Of a DNA stretch of 35,309 nucleotides, positions 1-9,057 are shown in pieces. How positions within the stretch are numbered: position 1 is the first letter of the stretch; each line of letters starts with the position of its first letter. Origin of the DNA: Ruminiclostridium sp. Lineage in GTDB: Bacteria > Bacillota > Clostridia > DSM-8532. The translations under genes and the position numbers were made by a program. The notes beneath the pieces are model-generated. The model had not been told where the DNA came from, ran no database searches, and was given only the letters and a program-made list of their open reading frames with translations. The stretch is from positions 1-35,309 of the forward strand of contig JAAYJG010000330.1 in NCBI GenBank assembly GCA_012523055.1. Reading direction: 5' to 3'.

Positions 1-35
1 TCATCAAAGTTGGGACCTGACATCATGGAGGGCGT

Positions 36-713
36 ATGGTAAAGCTTACGAATTACAATGATTTTATTGAACGAGTAAATGAACTGGGTTTTATGGCATT
101 TTCAAACACGCTGCCGGGTTTCCCGTCATTGACAGCGGAAACACCGGGAGGGATATGGCATACCGGTAATCCGCAAACCGATCCCTGGTGTTGGAAGGAC
201 AGGGCGGCGGAAGAGAAAAAGCTAGCTTTTGGATGTGTTCTCGGAGGAAACAAAGGGTTTATTGCGCCCCCGATGTATGCCCACTTTTATGCGGCCTGTC
301 AGCCGGAGGAGCATATAGAAGAGCTTCAGGTCTTTGGCTTTCTCAGTCCTGAGGTGTGGCGGCTTTGGCAGCTCTTTGAAACCAGGAGCCCATTGAGTAC
401 CGGTGAGATCCGCCAGGAGATGGGTGTCACGAAAAAAAAGGGTGGCAGCAGGGTGGACAAGGCTATTTCGGAGCTGGAGCGGATGTTCTGTATTACCGTG
501 GCAGGTTGCCGGAGAAAAATTGATAAGTTCGGGCAACCTTTCGGCTGGGCGTCCAATGTGTATGATAAAGTGGAGAACTGGGCACCGAGGGAATGGTTGG
601 TGGAAAGCCAAACCATTGGAAGGGAAGAGTCCAGAAATAGGATCCTTGATCGGGGGCTGACGATTTCACAGAACATCAGCAGGGAGCAGCTGGCCGCAAT
701 GTTGAGGTTTTAG
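36..713 (+). CDS. AlkZ-related-like hypothetical protein
   Basis: 225-aa ORF with a GGAG-type RBS upstream; winged-helix-like C-terminal half (STGEIRQEMGVTKKKGGSRVDKAISELERMF). Family name recalled from sequence style, not searched. Confidence 0.65.
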   Translation: MVKLTNYNDFIERVNELGFMAFSNTLPGFPSLTAETPGGIWHTGNPQTDPWCWKDRAAEEKKLAFGCVLGGNKGFIAPPMYAHFYAACQPEEHIEELQVFGFLSPEVWRLWQLFETRSPLSTGEIRQEMGVTKKKGGSRVDKAISELERMFCITVAGCRRKIDKFGQPFGWASNVYDKVENWAPREWLVESQTIGREESRNRILDRGLTISQNISREQLAAMLRF

Positions 714-777
714 GTCAAGGCTGAAGACCTCCGGAGGCAGGTTCCGAAGGCAACATTAAAAAAGGAGGTGGATTGTT

Positions 778-984
778 CTGGAGAAGTGGGAATACACAAC
801 CATTCAATTAGCAAAAGGATTTATGGGTAGTAGTCTGGTTACAGATGATATTGACGGTGAGCTGAATCTATATGGGGAACAGGGTTGGGAACTGGTGAAT
901 TGTTTTTCAGCCGGCTTGGTTCGAGGGATTAGAGAAGTGTTTGCAGTATTTAAACGAAGAAAATGGGAAGAAGACCTGGATTAG
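778..984 (+). CDS. DUF4177-like small protein, probable CTG start
   Basis: Reads (M)EKWEYTTIQLAKGFMGSSLVTDDIDGELNLYGEQGWELVNCFSAGLVRGIREVFAVFKRRKWEEDLD*. EKWEY...GxQGWELV pattern is typical of DUF4177. AAGGAGG lies about 9 nt before CTG. Not in the ORF track. Confidence 0.65.
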   Translation: MEKWEYTTIQLAKGFMGSSLVTDDIDGELNLYGEQGWELVNCFSAGLVRGIREVFAVFKRRKWEEDLD

Positions 985-1076
985 GCATATAGTATTTAAT
1001 GTGTGGCACATAACGTATTCTTCGTGAAAGCTGATAACCTGTGGTAGGCGGGAGTTTATCAGTATGGGGTGGTTTA

Positions 1077-2066
1077 ATGGAGATGGAACAGATCCGGTTT
1101 TCGGGAAGGTTTGATTTCAATGATGCAAGAGGACCCAGGTTTGCATGGTCGGGCTGTACCATCCTTGTACGTTTCCAGGGTACAAGCATATCGGTTCGCC
1201 TGAAATCTCATGGTGAAAACTATCTGCTGGTACTACTGGATGGCCGGGTGATCCAAAACGCTTTACGGGTAACCGACGAGCGGGAATATACGCTGGCTGC
1301 TTCTTTGAAGGAAGGCCCCCATGAAATTTCTCTTGTACGCCGTAATGAGTTTTATTTTGGATCTATACAATTTCTAGGTTTTCATGTTACGGGTGGAGGG
1401 TTGCTTGCCTTGCCGCCGCCATCAGATAAAAAGATTGAAATCATTGGTGATTCCATTACCTGCGGGTTCGGCAATGAAGGGGCCATGGGCATGGAATACC
1501 ATCAGAGGTATGACAATGCTTACCTGTCATACGCCGCCATAGCTTCAAGGCTTTTGGAGGCCGAATGTCATATTATTGGTTATTCAGGTTTTGGTATTAT
1601 CCGGGATTATCTTGGGAACGAGCAGAATACACTTCCCGCCAAATATGACTTTATTATACCCGAAGAAAACACCCCCTGGGGTTTTGACACATGGATTCCG
1701 CAGCTTGTTGGGATCAACCTTGGAACCAATGATTTTGGCTTCGGCACAACACCCGACAGAGAACAATTTACAGCAGCCTATGTCAATTTCATAAAAAGAA
1801 TCAGGGGTCATTACCCCAATGCTCATATTCTGTGTATTGTTGGCACCACGATGGGTGGCAAGGCTCTTGAGACCATCCGTACATACATACAGGAAGATAT
1901 CATCAGACTGTTGAGCAATAGCGGTTTTAAACAGATCTCCTATCTGGAGCTGGAGCAGCAAAAAGAAGAAGATAAACTGGGTATCAGCGGCCATCCGGGT
2001 GTTCGAACTCACCAGATTGCAGGAAGAAGGCTTTATGAAGAGATCAAAAGGCTGATGAACTGGTAG
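1077..2066 (+). CDS. SGNH/GDSL-type esterase, carbohydrate esterase family 2-like
   Basis: N-terminal jelly-roll-like region, then GDSITCGFGNEG (block I) and GINLGTNDFG; C-terminal GHPGVRTHQIAG. ORF opens at 1041, but ATG 1077 (MEMEQIRFSGRF) fits the domain start. Confidence 0.85.
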   Translation: MEMEQIRFSGRFDFNDARGPRFAWSGCTILVRFQGTSISVRLKSHGENYLLVLLDGRVIQNALRVTDEREYTLAASLKEGPHEISLVRRNEFYFGSIQFLGFHVTGGGLLALPPPSDKKIEIIGDSITCGFGNEGAMGMEYHQRYDNAYLSYAAIASRLLEAECHIIGYSGFGIIRDYLGNEQNTLPAKYDFIIPEENTPWGFDTWIPQLVGINLGTNDFGFGTTPDREQFTAAYVNFIKRIRGHYPNAHILCIVGTTMGGKALETIRTYIQEDIIRLLSNSGFKQISYLELEQQKEEDKLGISGHPGVRTHQIAGRRLYEEIKRLMNW

Positions 2067-2306
2067 GATGTTTATCTTGAGAAAAGCTGGAGGGTAACTC
2101 AGTAAACAGTTTATACAACGACAACTGATTGGCTGCTTTTGCACTTCTACCCGAAATATTGTACATGTAATCCTTCCGTTGACATTTTTTCAGGATAGAC
2201 CTATAATGAATTTGAATTTCTTTGAACCAAAAAAACCCCTGCCATTATAGGATGGGGGTTAATGAGATGATAAATATGCGAAAGCATCATTGAAGGAGGT
2301 GAGAGG

Positions 2307-2504
2307 ATGAATCAACCCGTTGAAAATACCATGCATGATACCGTAATTTTGGTTTGCAGGAGAGGGAAGGCCGTTCATATTGAGAACGATTTTGAGGTTA
2401 TATGGGGGAAGTCTGCCCATTTTACAGCCTGTTTTGCGAATTTGCAATACAGATCTGCTTATTCGGCCATGTTCAATGCCTCTCACTCAGGAGTAACTGT
2501 TTAA
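2307..2504 (+). CDS. small hypothetical protein
   Basis: 65-aa ORF preceded by GAAGGAGGTGAGAGG RBS; no recognised domain. Confidence 0.35.
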   Translation: MNQPVENTMHDTVILVCRRGKAVHIENDFEVIWGKSAHFTACFANLQYRSAYSAMFNASHSGVTV

Positions 2505-2531
2505 GCTTCCTTTCATGAAGAAAAACAAATC

Positions 2532-2568
2532 CCTGATGGGCTTGACGGCCTGCCAGGGTTTTTTTATG
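2532..2568 (+). terminator. Rho-independent terminator-like hairpin
   Basis: CCCTG...CAGGG stem followed by TTTTTTT. Confidence 0.5.
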
Positions 2569-2884
2569 TCCTTTTTTTCAGGATCTGTTATTGCATTCAA
2601 AAACTCAAGTGCTGCATAAAAGCAGACCGATGAACTTCCAGCGAGCTCATTGGATGCGAATGATGAACCACTTAACGGCAACATAAAAAGTAGAAAAATG
2701 ATCTTCCGACGAGGGGGAAAACGAAGTAAAAAATTAGGGTAACAAGCTAAGAAAAAAGAATGATTATTGTTTGGATTGGGAAACAGTACCCATCAGCTGG
2801 AGCAATATGGCTGGTTTTCCAATCCGATTGAGAGAGAAGGGAATCAATATCGTGGTATGTTCAAAATTTTTAAAAACAGCGCGT

Positions 2885-3625
2885 ATGAGCACGCAAAACC
2901 TGACAAACGGAGGCGTGATTTACCTGCTTCCAAACTATCTTTTAAAGGTTTTATACCTTGTACCGCTGCTGTATTTGTGGCGTTCACTGATGCAAAGCGG
3001 GGTGGATGCGGGAATGACACTTGCGCAGATGCTTACATACACTTACCTGGGCGCGGTTTTCTCCGATCTTCTGGTGGTTCATACACAGGCATCCAGCTGG
3101 TTGTATGAAGGAATGTTTATCAGCTTGTATCAGCGTCCGATGGGGGTTATTCTTCATCTGGTGTCACAGACCATGGGGAAGTGGGTGCCGCAGTTTCTTC
3201 TATTTACAGTGCCGATGCTGCTTGCCGCGCCCTTGTTTGGGGTGAATCTGACCCCGTATTCGCTTTGGGCGATTCCAAGCCTTTTGTTATGTGTATCCCT
3301 GGGCTTTGCAGTAGATATCTTGTTTGCATGCGTCACAATACGCCTGCAGAACGCCAGCTGGCTGGTTTATGTGATTCGAAACGCCATACAGGCGCTATTC
3401 TCAGGCAGCGTAATCCCATTTGCAATACTTCCCTGGGGCATTGGAACGGTTTTTCAGTACATTCCCTTTGGCAGCCTGGCGGCGGCACCATTATCCATTT
3501 ACACCGGGCTTGAGCAGGCAGCACCGATCATTGCGCTGCAAATATTTTGGAATCTGCTGCTGTGGCCATGTGCCATACTGGCGTTTTCCAAATCCAGAGA
3601 AAGGATGGTCTCCTATGGCGGGTAA
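2885..3625 (+). CDS. ABC-2 family transporter permease
   Basis: Hydrophobic multi-TM protein (LLPNYLLKVLYLVPLLYLWRSLMQSG...), overlaps the next permease by a few nt. ORF opens at 2771; start uncertain, N-terminus may be disrupted. Confidence 0.7.
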   Translation: MSTQNLTNGGVIYLLPNYLLKVLYLVPLLYLWRSLMQSGVDAGMTLAQMLTYTYLGAVFSDLLVVHTQASSWLYEGMFISLYQRPMGVILHLVSQTMGKWVPQFLLFTVPMLLAAPLFGVNLTPYSLWAIPSLLLCVSLGFAVDILFACVTIRLQNASWLVYVIRNAIQALFSGSVIPFAILPWGIGTVFQYIPFGSLAAAPLSIYTGLEQAAPIIALQIFWNLLLWPCAILAFSKSRERMVSYGG

Positions 3626-4463
3626 AAGACTAAAACAACTGTTACGGTTATATGGCTTATATGCAAAGATGGACCTGGCGTGGCTGATGCGGGATACAAA
3701 GTTTTTCCTGTTAGCTGTAATAGCGGACTTTCTGTCCAATATTGCCGCGGTGACGGGTGTTTTCCTGCTGGCCTGGCGTTTCAACGGCGTGGGGAGCATG
3801 GATAAGTTTGAGGTGCTGTTTATGCTCGGGTATGTGACAACCTGCACCGGCATCTTCCAAACCTTTTTTGCGAATTCAAATACCGGGCATATCAGCAGAA
3901 GGATAGGAAGAGGGCAGATGGAGCATATGCTGATTCAACCACTACCCCTGCCGATTCAGTTGATCACCGAGGGATTTATCCCGGTTTCAGGATCAAGCAA
4001 CATGATTGCTGGAGCGATCATCATTGGGGTGGCTGTGAAAAACCTGGGCCTTCAACCAGGCCTTGGTTGGTTTGGTTTATTGCTGTTGCATCTGTCTACA
4101 ACCATCCTGATTCTGCTTTCTCTGTCTTATTTATTTTCATCGGCGGCATTTTATGCACCGGTTCAAGCAGAGGAAATATCCTCCCATGTACTTGATTCCA
4201 CAGGAATATTAAGCTCTTATCCCTTGTCCGGAATGACTTTGGCAATACAAATACCGCTTATCACCATCATCCCGGCAGGGCTTTTGGGGTGGTTCCCAAC
4301 ACTGGCGCTTTTAGGAAAGCCGCCACTTGGGTTCCCTTCATTTTACCCCATGCTGATGGCAGCATTATTGTATATTTTGGCTTATATAGCATTTACGAAA
4401 GGATTGAAGCACTATGTCAAAACAGGAACAAACCGTTATTCGGCAGTTGGACACCGCCGTTAG
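3615..4463 (+). CDS. ABC-2 family transporter permease
   Basis: Multi-TM protein starting MAGKRLKQLLRLYGLYAKMDLAWLMRDTKFF, with GRGQMEHMLIQPLPLPIQLITEGF typical of ABC2_membrane_6-type permeases. Confidence 0.75.
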   Translation: MAGKRLKQLLRLYGLYAKMDLAWLMRDTKFFLLAVIADFLSNIAAVTGVFLLAWRFNGVGSMDKFEVLFMLGYVTTCTGIFQTFFANSNTGHISRRIGRGQMEHMLIQPLPLPIQLITEGFIPVSGSSNMIAGAIIIGVAVKNLGLQPGLGWFGLLLLHLSTTILILLSLSYLFSSAAFYAPVQAEEISSHVLDSTGILSSYPLSGMTLAIQIPLITIIPAGLLGWFPTLALLGKPPLGFPSFYPMLMAALLYILAYIAFTKGLKHYVKTGTNRYSAVGHRR

Positions 4464-4693
4464 GATAAACAATGTCACAAAGCATTTTGAACAATGGCAA
4501 CGCAGCGGACAGGGAAAAAACATCGTGAAAAACCTGTTCAAGCCCGAAAAGAAAGTGGTCTGCGCCCTTGAAGATATATCTTTCCGTGTGAAAAAAGGAG
4601 AATTTCTGGCATATGCCGGGCCCAACGGAGCAGGGAAAAGTCGAACAGGTCATCGCAGAGCTGTACACCAGCTGGAAAGAGCAGGGGATGTAG
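4414..4693 (+). pseudogene. ABC transporter ATP-binding protein, internally deleted remnant
   Basis: N-terminus with Walker A (GEFLAYAGPNGAGKS) is joined directly to VEQVIAELYTSWKEQGM* in another frame (4640-4693), which resembles the C-terminal tail of such ATPases. Signature motif, Walker B and H-loop are absent. Confidence 0.8.
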
Positions 4694-4870
4694 GGACAAG
4701 GGGGGACAGGTACCTTGTCCCAATTACCATTTGATTTACGACGAAGCTCAATAGACCCCACCCCACCTCTTCGCATATTTTCAACCTTAGGGAAAACGCC
4801 TGTATACATATTTTTGCCAGAGGCTAAAAAGCGTGTGGTGGTTGGACAGGGTTCCTTACCCCTTGTCCCC
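4691..4870. repeat. MITE / REP-associated (IS200-like) element remnant candidate
   Basis: GGGACAAGGGGGGACAGGTACCTTGTCCC palindrome at the left edge and GGACAGGGTTCCTTACCCCTTGTCCCC at the right edge, about 120 bp non-coding between. Confidence 0.5.
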
Positions 4871-5280
4871 TTCTCCTGGGTTTTTTATCAAAATTCCTTC
4901 AGCCGATAAAACATTACCTTCTGCATCCAAAGCTTTTACATAATAAACACTGCCCCCGGAAATCACATGCTTGTGCACTTTGGCATCAATGGTTTCAGAG
5001 TCGTGCCAGTCCCTTTGGATTGTGTAGCTTACTGCGTCGGTTATTGCGTTCCAGGCCAGTTGATTACCGGAGATCCTCAGTGCCAAAACTCGGTTCTTCC
5101 CTGTATGATCGTTTGCTGCTAAAGGGTGTGGGTAGGGATAGGGCACATAATCAAGCTTGCCCACACCATTGTAATAATCGCGGTTTTCCTTAATATGCAG
5201 CCCACAGTTGTTATGAACTATAACCGAGATATTCTTTCCCTTATGTATATTATTCCATAGATAGGCGGCATCGTGTTCCT
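4856..5280 (-). pseudogene. C-terminal fragment of a secreted right-handed beta-helix protein
   Basis: QEHDAAYLWNN...HIKENRDYYNGVGKLDYVPYPYPHPL...LSAEGILIKNPGEGDKG*, paralogous to the fragment at 5925-7170; lacks the N-terminal half. Confidence 0.65.
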
Positions 5281-5520
5281 GCGGTAAAGGTGGCCGGTTG
5301 TGAATATACCCATGTGAGTGCTGCGGTCGAGGCTGCAAAGTCTGGCGATACGGTCGTATTACCGTCGGGTAACAGTGTATGGGTAAATACGTTAACTATC
5401 CCGGACAATAAAAAAATCACATTAATGGGTTCAGGACCGGATGCCAGTGTTATTACGACGAATGCTTCCAGTCCAAAAGGATTAATTAATATAGGTGCTT
5501 CAAGTTCGCGTGTTTCCAAC
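5275..5520 (+). pseudogene. N-terminal fragment of a beta-helix protein, inverted relative to neighbours
   Basis: VPAVKVAGCEYTHVSAAVEAAKSGDTVVLPSGNSVWVNTLTIPDNKKITLMGSGPDASVITTNASSPKGLINIGASSSRVSN reads on +, flanked by minus-strand pieces. Confidence 0.6.
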
Positions 5521-7170
5521 GCTTTGCAAGTTCTTTTAGATTTTTTTGATAATCGGCGGTCAGGGTTATCACCAGTTCTCTTTTCATCATGGTGCCATAA
5601 GTGGGGTTCAGAAGGTTATCACGGATGTCGGCGCTTTGATATAAAAGCTCCAAAAGCTTGACCAATTCGGGATAATCGGTGGTGATAAGATTTTCAGCAG
5701 GATCATCACTTGGTTGTTGATCCTGCACCGGCACCTTGGTCGGGCTTGGTGTTATCGACGGAGCCGGCTTCTTTGTTTGCGCTGGTATTGGAACTCCGCC
5801 ACTGCCAGGTGTTTGGCTCTGCCCTTGTGTCGGGGTTGGTTCTGGCTTTGTCGTTGGTGTTGCTTCCGGTTTCATGGTTGGTGTAGGGCTTGGCTCCTCC
5901 TGAACGGTAATGGTAATGGTCTGCTCATCTGATAAAGAACCATCGCCCATTGAAAGTAATATGAAAGCTGCCAGATTGAACGTTTGCAGGAGTCCACGTG
6001 AAGGTTTGGCTGGAAGCATTGAAAGCAGCCCCGGCAGGCAGCTCGCTGACTGTATAGGTTAAAGAATCGCTATCCTGGTCTGTAGCCACAATAGTAAAGG
6101 TTAAAGGGATTCCAATCGTAACAGTCTTATTACCGATAGGGTTGATGACAGGGGCGTTGTTCTCTGGCAGCGCAAAAGTAGTTACACTTGTGGGAGCACT
6201 TTGGTTGCTTATATTCCCCTTCGTATCATATGCGGCAACAGTATAGCTGTAAGTGGTACCAACAGAAAGGCCGGTATCTGTATATTCGGTGAACGAGCTT
6301 GTACCCACCTCTATGCCGTTACGATATACCCGATATCCCGCGACACCGACATTATCCCGCGAAGCCCACCAGTTCAACATCACGCTGCTGTGCTTTACAT
6401 TGGTGGAAAGAAGCCCGTTGGGCATACCCGGCGGAGTAGTATCATTACCGGATACTGCCAGATCTCCTTCAGCAGATAGGGTTCTTCCTGTGCTGTCCAG
6501 TGCATAAACCATATATACATGCTCATCACCGGTCATCGTATCGGTATAAGATGTACCCGATACAGTAACCGCGCCATCTGTATTCCAACCACGGACAATA
6601 CGATAGTTTTCCGCTGTTACTGCTTGCCAGTTAAGCTGTGCTTCAGAGGCTGCAACCGTGGTTTGCAGTTCCAACACCCTTTGCTGGCCCGGATAATCCG
6701 ATAAGGTTAATGGATGAGGGTAAACATAGGGCACATACTCAGGACGATGGGTATTGTTAAAGTAGTCACGGCCTTCCTGGACGTGGTTATAGCATTCAGG
6801 TGCGAAATTGTTATTCTGAACAACAGGAAAATGCCCGCCATCATAGGTATTGTTCCATTCATAGATGGGTTCAACCGTTTGAGGCCCCCAGGCATCCCCC
6901 GGAGTCAACGTTGTTACTCCGTTCTGATCCCGGCCCGGATAACCGTTAGCGAGCTTAAAGTTATCACCGGGCTCCCATTTCAGATCGGAACCGTTTTCCG
7001 TTGTGAAGGAGACGATCTTGTATATATCATTTTTTTGCCAGTTGTTTCTTACACCTCCGCTTAATATAGCTGTAAGCATATCGGCTGTATTGGCTGTGAT
7101 AACCCCTCTGCTGTAATCCTTTTGATTGATCACAGTGTATCCAACCCACTGGTTTTTGGATAAAGTGCAT
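5520..7170 (-). pseudogene. secreted beta-helix/FN3/Ig-like protein, 5'-truncated and frameshifted
   Basis: QWVGYTVINQKDYSRGVITANTADM... through PYVYPHPL, an FN3 domain (VMLNWWASRDNVGVAGYRVYRNG), an Ig-like region, frameshift near 5950, then TP-rich linker (PTPTMKPEATPTTKPEPTPT) and KNLKELAKRWK at the junction. Confidence 0.7.
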
Positions 7171-7336
7171 AATTATTTTAACACAGAATCAATCATAAAA
7201 GTACATTTTTAGGGAAGTGATGACTTTATCACAACTACATAATGATATTCGCATCTGTGGAAGTGATTTTTGCAGAAATTGAAGTGACTTTTACCAGAAA
7301 CGTTCATAGCAATCCAACGGTGATACCAGACCGCAT

Positions 7337-7364
7337 GAAAAAAGCCGGTACGAGTACCGGCTTT
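7337..7364 (-). terminator. Rho-independent terminator of the 58-aa gene
   Basis: AAAGCCGGTAC/GTACCGGCTTT stem; A-run on + strand gives a U-run for the minus-strand transcript. Confidence 0.8.
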
Positions 7365-7385
7365 AATGCTTTCAAAATGTTGATT

Positions 7386-7562
7386 TTACTTTGATGCGAC
7401 CTTCTTGGCATGACATCTCTTGCATACCTTGATTCTTTTACCTTCGTCGGAATCAACCTCATATAAAAGCTTAATACCGGTAGCGTTGCAAATGGGGCAG
7501 GTTCCTCTGCCACGAGCGGGCAGGTTCAATAAAGTTTTTCCACGATGTGTTTTTGAAGCCAT
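7386..7562 (-). CDS. 58-aa zinc-ribbon-like protein
   Basis: MASKTHRGKTLLNLPARGRGTCPICNATGIKLLYEVDSDEGKRIKVCKRCHAKKVASK*; CPIC...CKRC pairs; RBS upstream and terminator downstream. Below ORF-track length cutoff. Confidence 0.8.
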   Translation of the reverse strand: MASKTHRGKTLLNLPARGRGTCPICNATGIKLLYEVDSDEGKRIKVCKRCHAKKVASK

Positions 7563-7762
7563 TGTACATACCTCACTTTATATTTTCATCAATAGAATCC
7601 CTATTTTTCTTCTACCGGATAAATCGATCAGAATCCCATTTTGATCTCAGGCGGAAGAAAATTTTCTTGATAGAACTAGAATATCATATTTTCTAAAGAA
7701 ATAAAACAGCAAAAACCATTATATTTATTTTTTCCGTCGTTGCTACTCTGAGGTGTGTATCT

Positions 7763-7890
7763 TATCCTGGGCTCAGTGGTGCTATCCTGGGCGTAGCGAA
7801 GTCATTTTCAGCGCAGCGTGTCATCCTGAGCGTAGCGAAGGATCTTATCAGGAGTAATGTGAGATCCTTCACTTCGTTCAGGATGTCATG
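7763..7890. repeat. intergenic palindromic repeat
   Basis: Imperfect inverted repeat TGTCATCCTGAGCGTAGCGAAGGATCTTA (7819-) / TGAGATCCTTCACTTCGTTCAGGATGTCATG (-7890), with degenerate partial copies at 7772-7818. Confidence 0.7.
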
Positions 7891-8016
7891 CTGTGCCTTA
7901 TAACCTCTGATGAGCAACAACAGCCGAAGGAAAACTGAAATGCTTGAAACAAAAAGATATATTCAATGGGCTTCAAATGTTATAATGGAACTACTGAATT
8001 GTGTCAGGTGGTATAA

Positions 8017-8928
8017 ATGAAAATTAACAGATTGTTGGAAATTATAATTATCCTCTTAAACCGCAAGACGGTTACCGCGAGGGAGCTGGCCAATCGTTTC
8101 GAGGTTTCGACCAGAACCATTTATCGGGATCTGGATGTTCTGTCCACGGCCGGCGTTCCGGTATACACCAACAAGGGAAATGGCGGTGGGATCTCGCTTT
8201 TGGAGGATTACTCCCTGAACAGGACGCTTCTGTCCGAGCAGGAGAGTGAAAGCCTTGTTCTTGCCCTGAAAACGCTTCAAGCCACCAAGTACCCTGAAAT
8301 CGACATGATCCTGGACAAGGTTGGTGGGCTGTTTAAAAGTGCGGACACCTCTGACTGGGTGGATATCGATCTGTCACCCTGGGGCAGCCAGCCCAATGAA
8401 TACAACAAGTTTGCCAACATTAAAAAAGCAATTTTGAAGCGTCAGGTCATATCTTTTTGCTATATCAACTCCAACGGGGACAGAAGCATACGTAGTATGG
8501 AACCCATGCGTCTGATTTATAAGGGACAAGCTTGGTACCTATGGGGATATTGCATGGCCAAAAAGGATTTCAGAGTCTTCCGGATTTCCCGGATGAAAGA
8601 GCTTGTAGTCTGCCCGGAAACCTTTCACCGCCGCAAGCAGGAACAGCCGCATATTGATGATAATGCAAAATCGCCTGTGCTTTCCATGAACCTGAGGTTA
8701 AGATTCGATCCAGAGGTATTATACCGGGTGTATGATGATTTTGATGATGCGATCATTCAAAAAAACGAAGATGGTTCCTGCGAGCTGTCGGTGGAATTCC
8801 CCGTAGGTGAATGGGTTTACGGATTTATCCTGTCCTTTGGCGAGCATGTCGAGGTGCTTGAGCCCGAACACATCCGCCTGACCATTCAAAGCATGCTGCA
8901 AAAGGCTTTGGCTCATTACCAGAAATGA
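8017..8928 (+). CDS. WYL-domain transcriptional regulator, YafY-like
   Basis: N-terminal HTH (TARELANRFEVSTRTIYRDLDVLSTAGVPV), then GQAWYLWGYCMAKKDFRVFRISRM WYL domain. Confidence 0.92.
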   Translation: MKINRLLEIIIILLNRKTVTARELANRFEVSTRTIYRDLDVLSTAGVPVYTNKGNGGGISLLEDYSLNRTLLSEQESESLVLALKTLQATKYPEIDMILDKVGGLFKSADTSDWVDIDLSPWGSQPNEYNKFANIKKAILKRQVISFCYINSNGDRSIRSMEPMRLIYKGQAWYLWGYCMAKKDFRVFRISRMKELVVCPETFHRRKQEQPHIDDNAKSPVLSMNLRLRFDPEVLYRVYDDFDDAIIQKNEDGSCELSVEFPVGEWVYGFILSFGEHVEVLEPEHIRLTIQSMLQKALAHYQK

Positions 8929-9057
8929 TTCATGGCACAGCGCGATTACGATACGGGTAAAGACAATTATGAAGAGGGATTGATATCAATAGTGTAAAGT
9001 AACTTATAAAAACAGCAACAAGAACGTAAAAGAACAATTTGCTCGGAGGAGAGATTT

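Noticed and set aside
53-611. Minus-strand ORFs overlapping the first CDS (66, 129, 116 aa)
   Set aside because: Antisense to a well-supported coding ORF; no RBS or domain evidence.
2210-2262. Terminator AACCCCTGCCATTATAGGATGGGGGTT
   Set aside because: Stem is plausible, but there is no T-run on the plus strand and no minus-strand gene to terminate; left unannotated.
2767-3513. Alternate-frame ORFs 2767-3108, 3021-3245 and 3181-3513
   Set aside because: Overlap the ABC-2 permease frame, which has consistent TM pattern; alternatives are Cys/Arg-rich and unlike real proteins.
7763-7890. CRISPR-like array
   Set aside because: Copies are inverted and degenerate without regular spacers or cas genes; better explained as a palindromic intergenic repeat.
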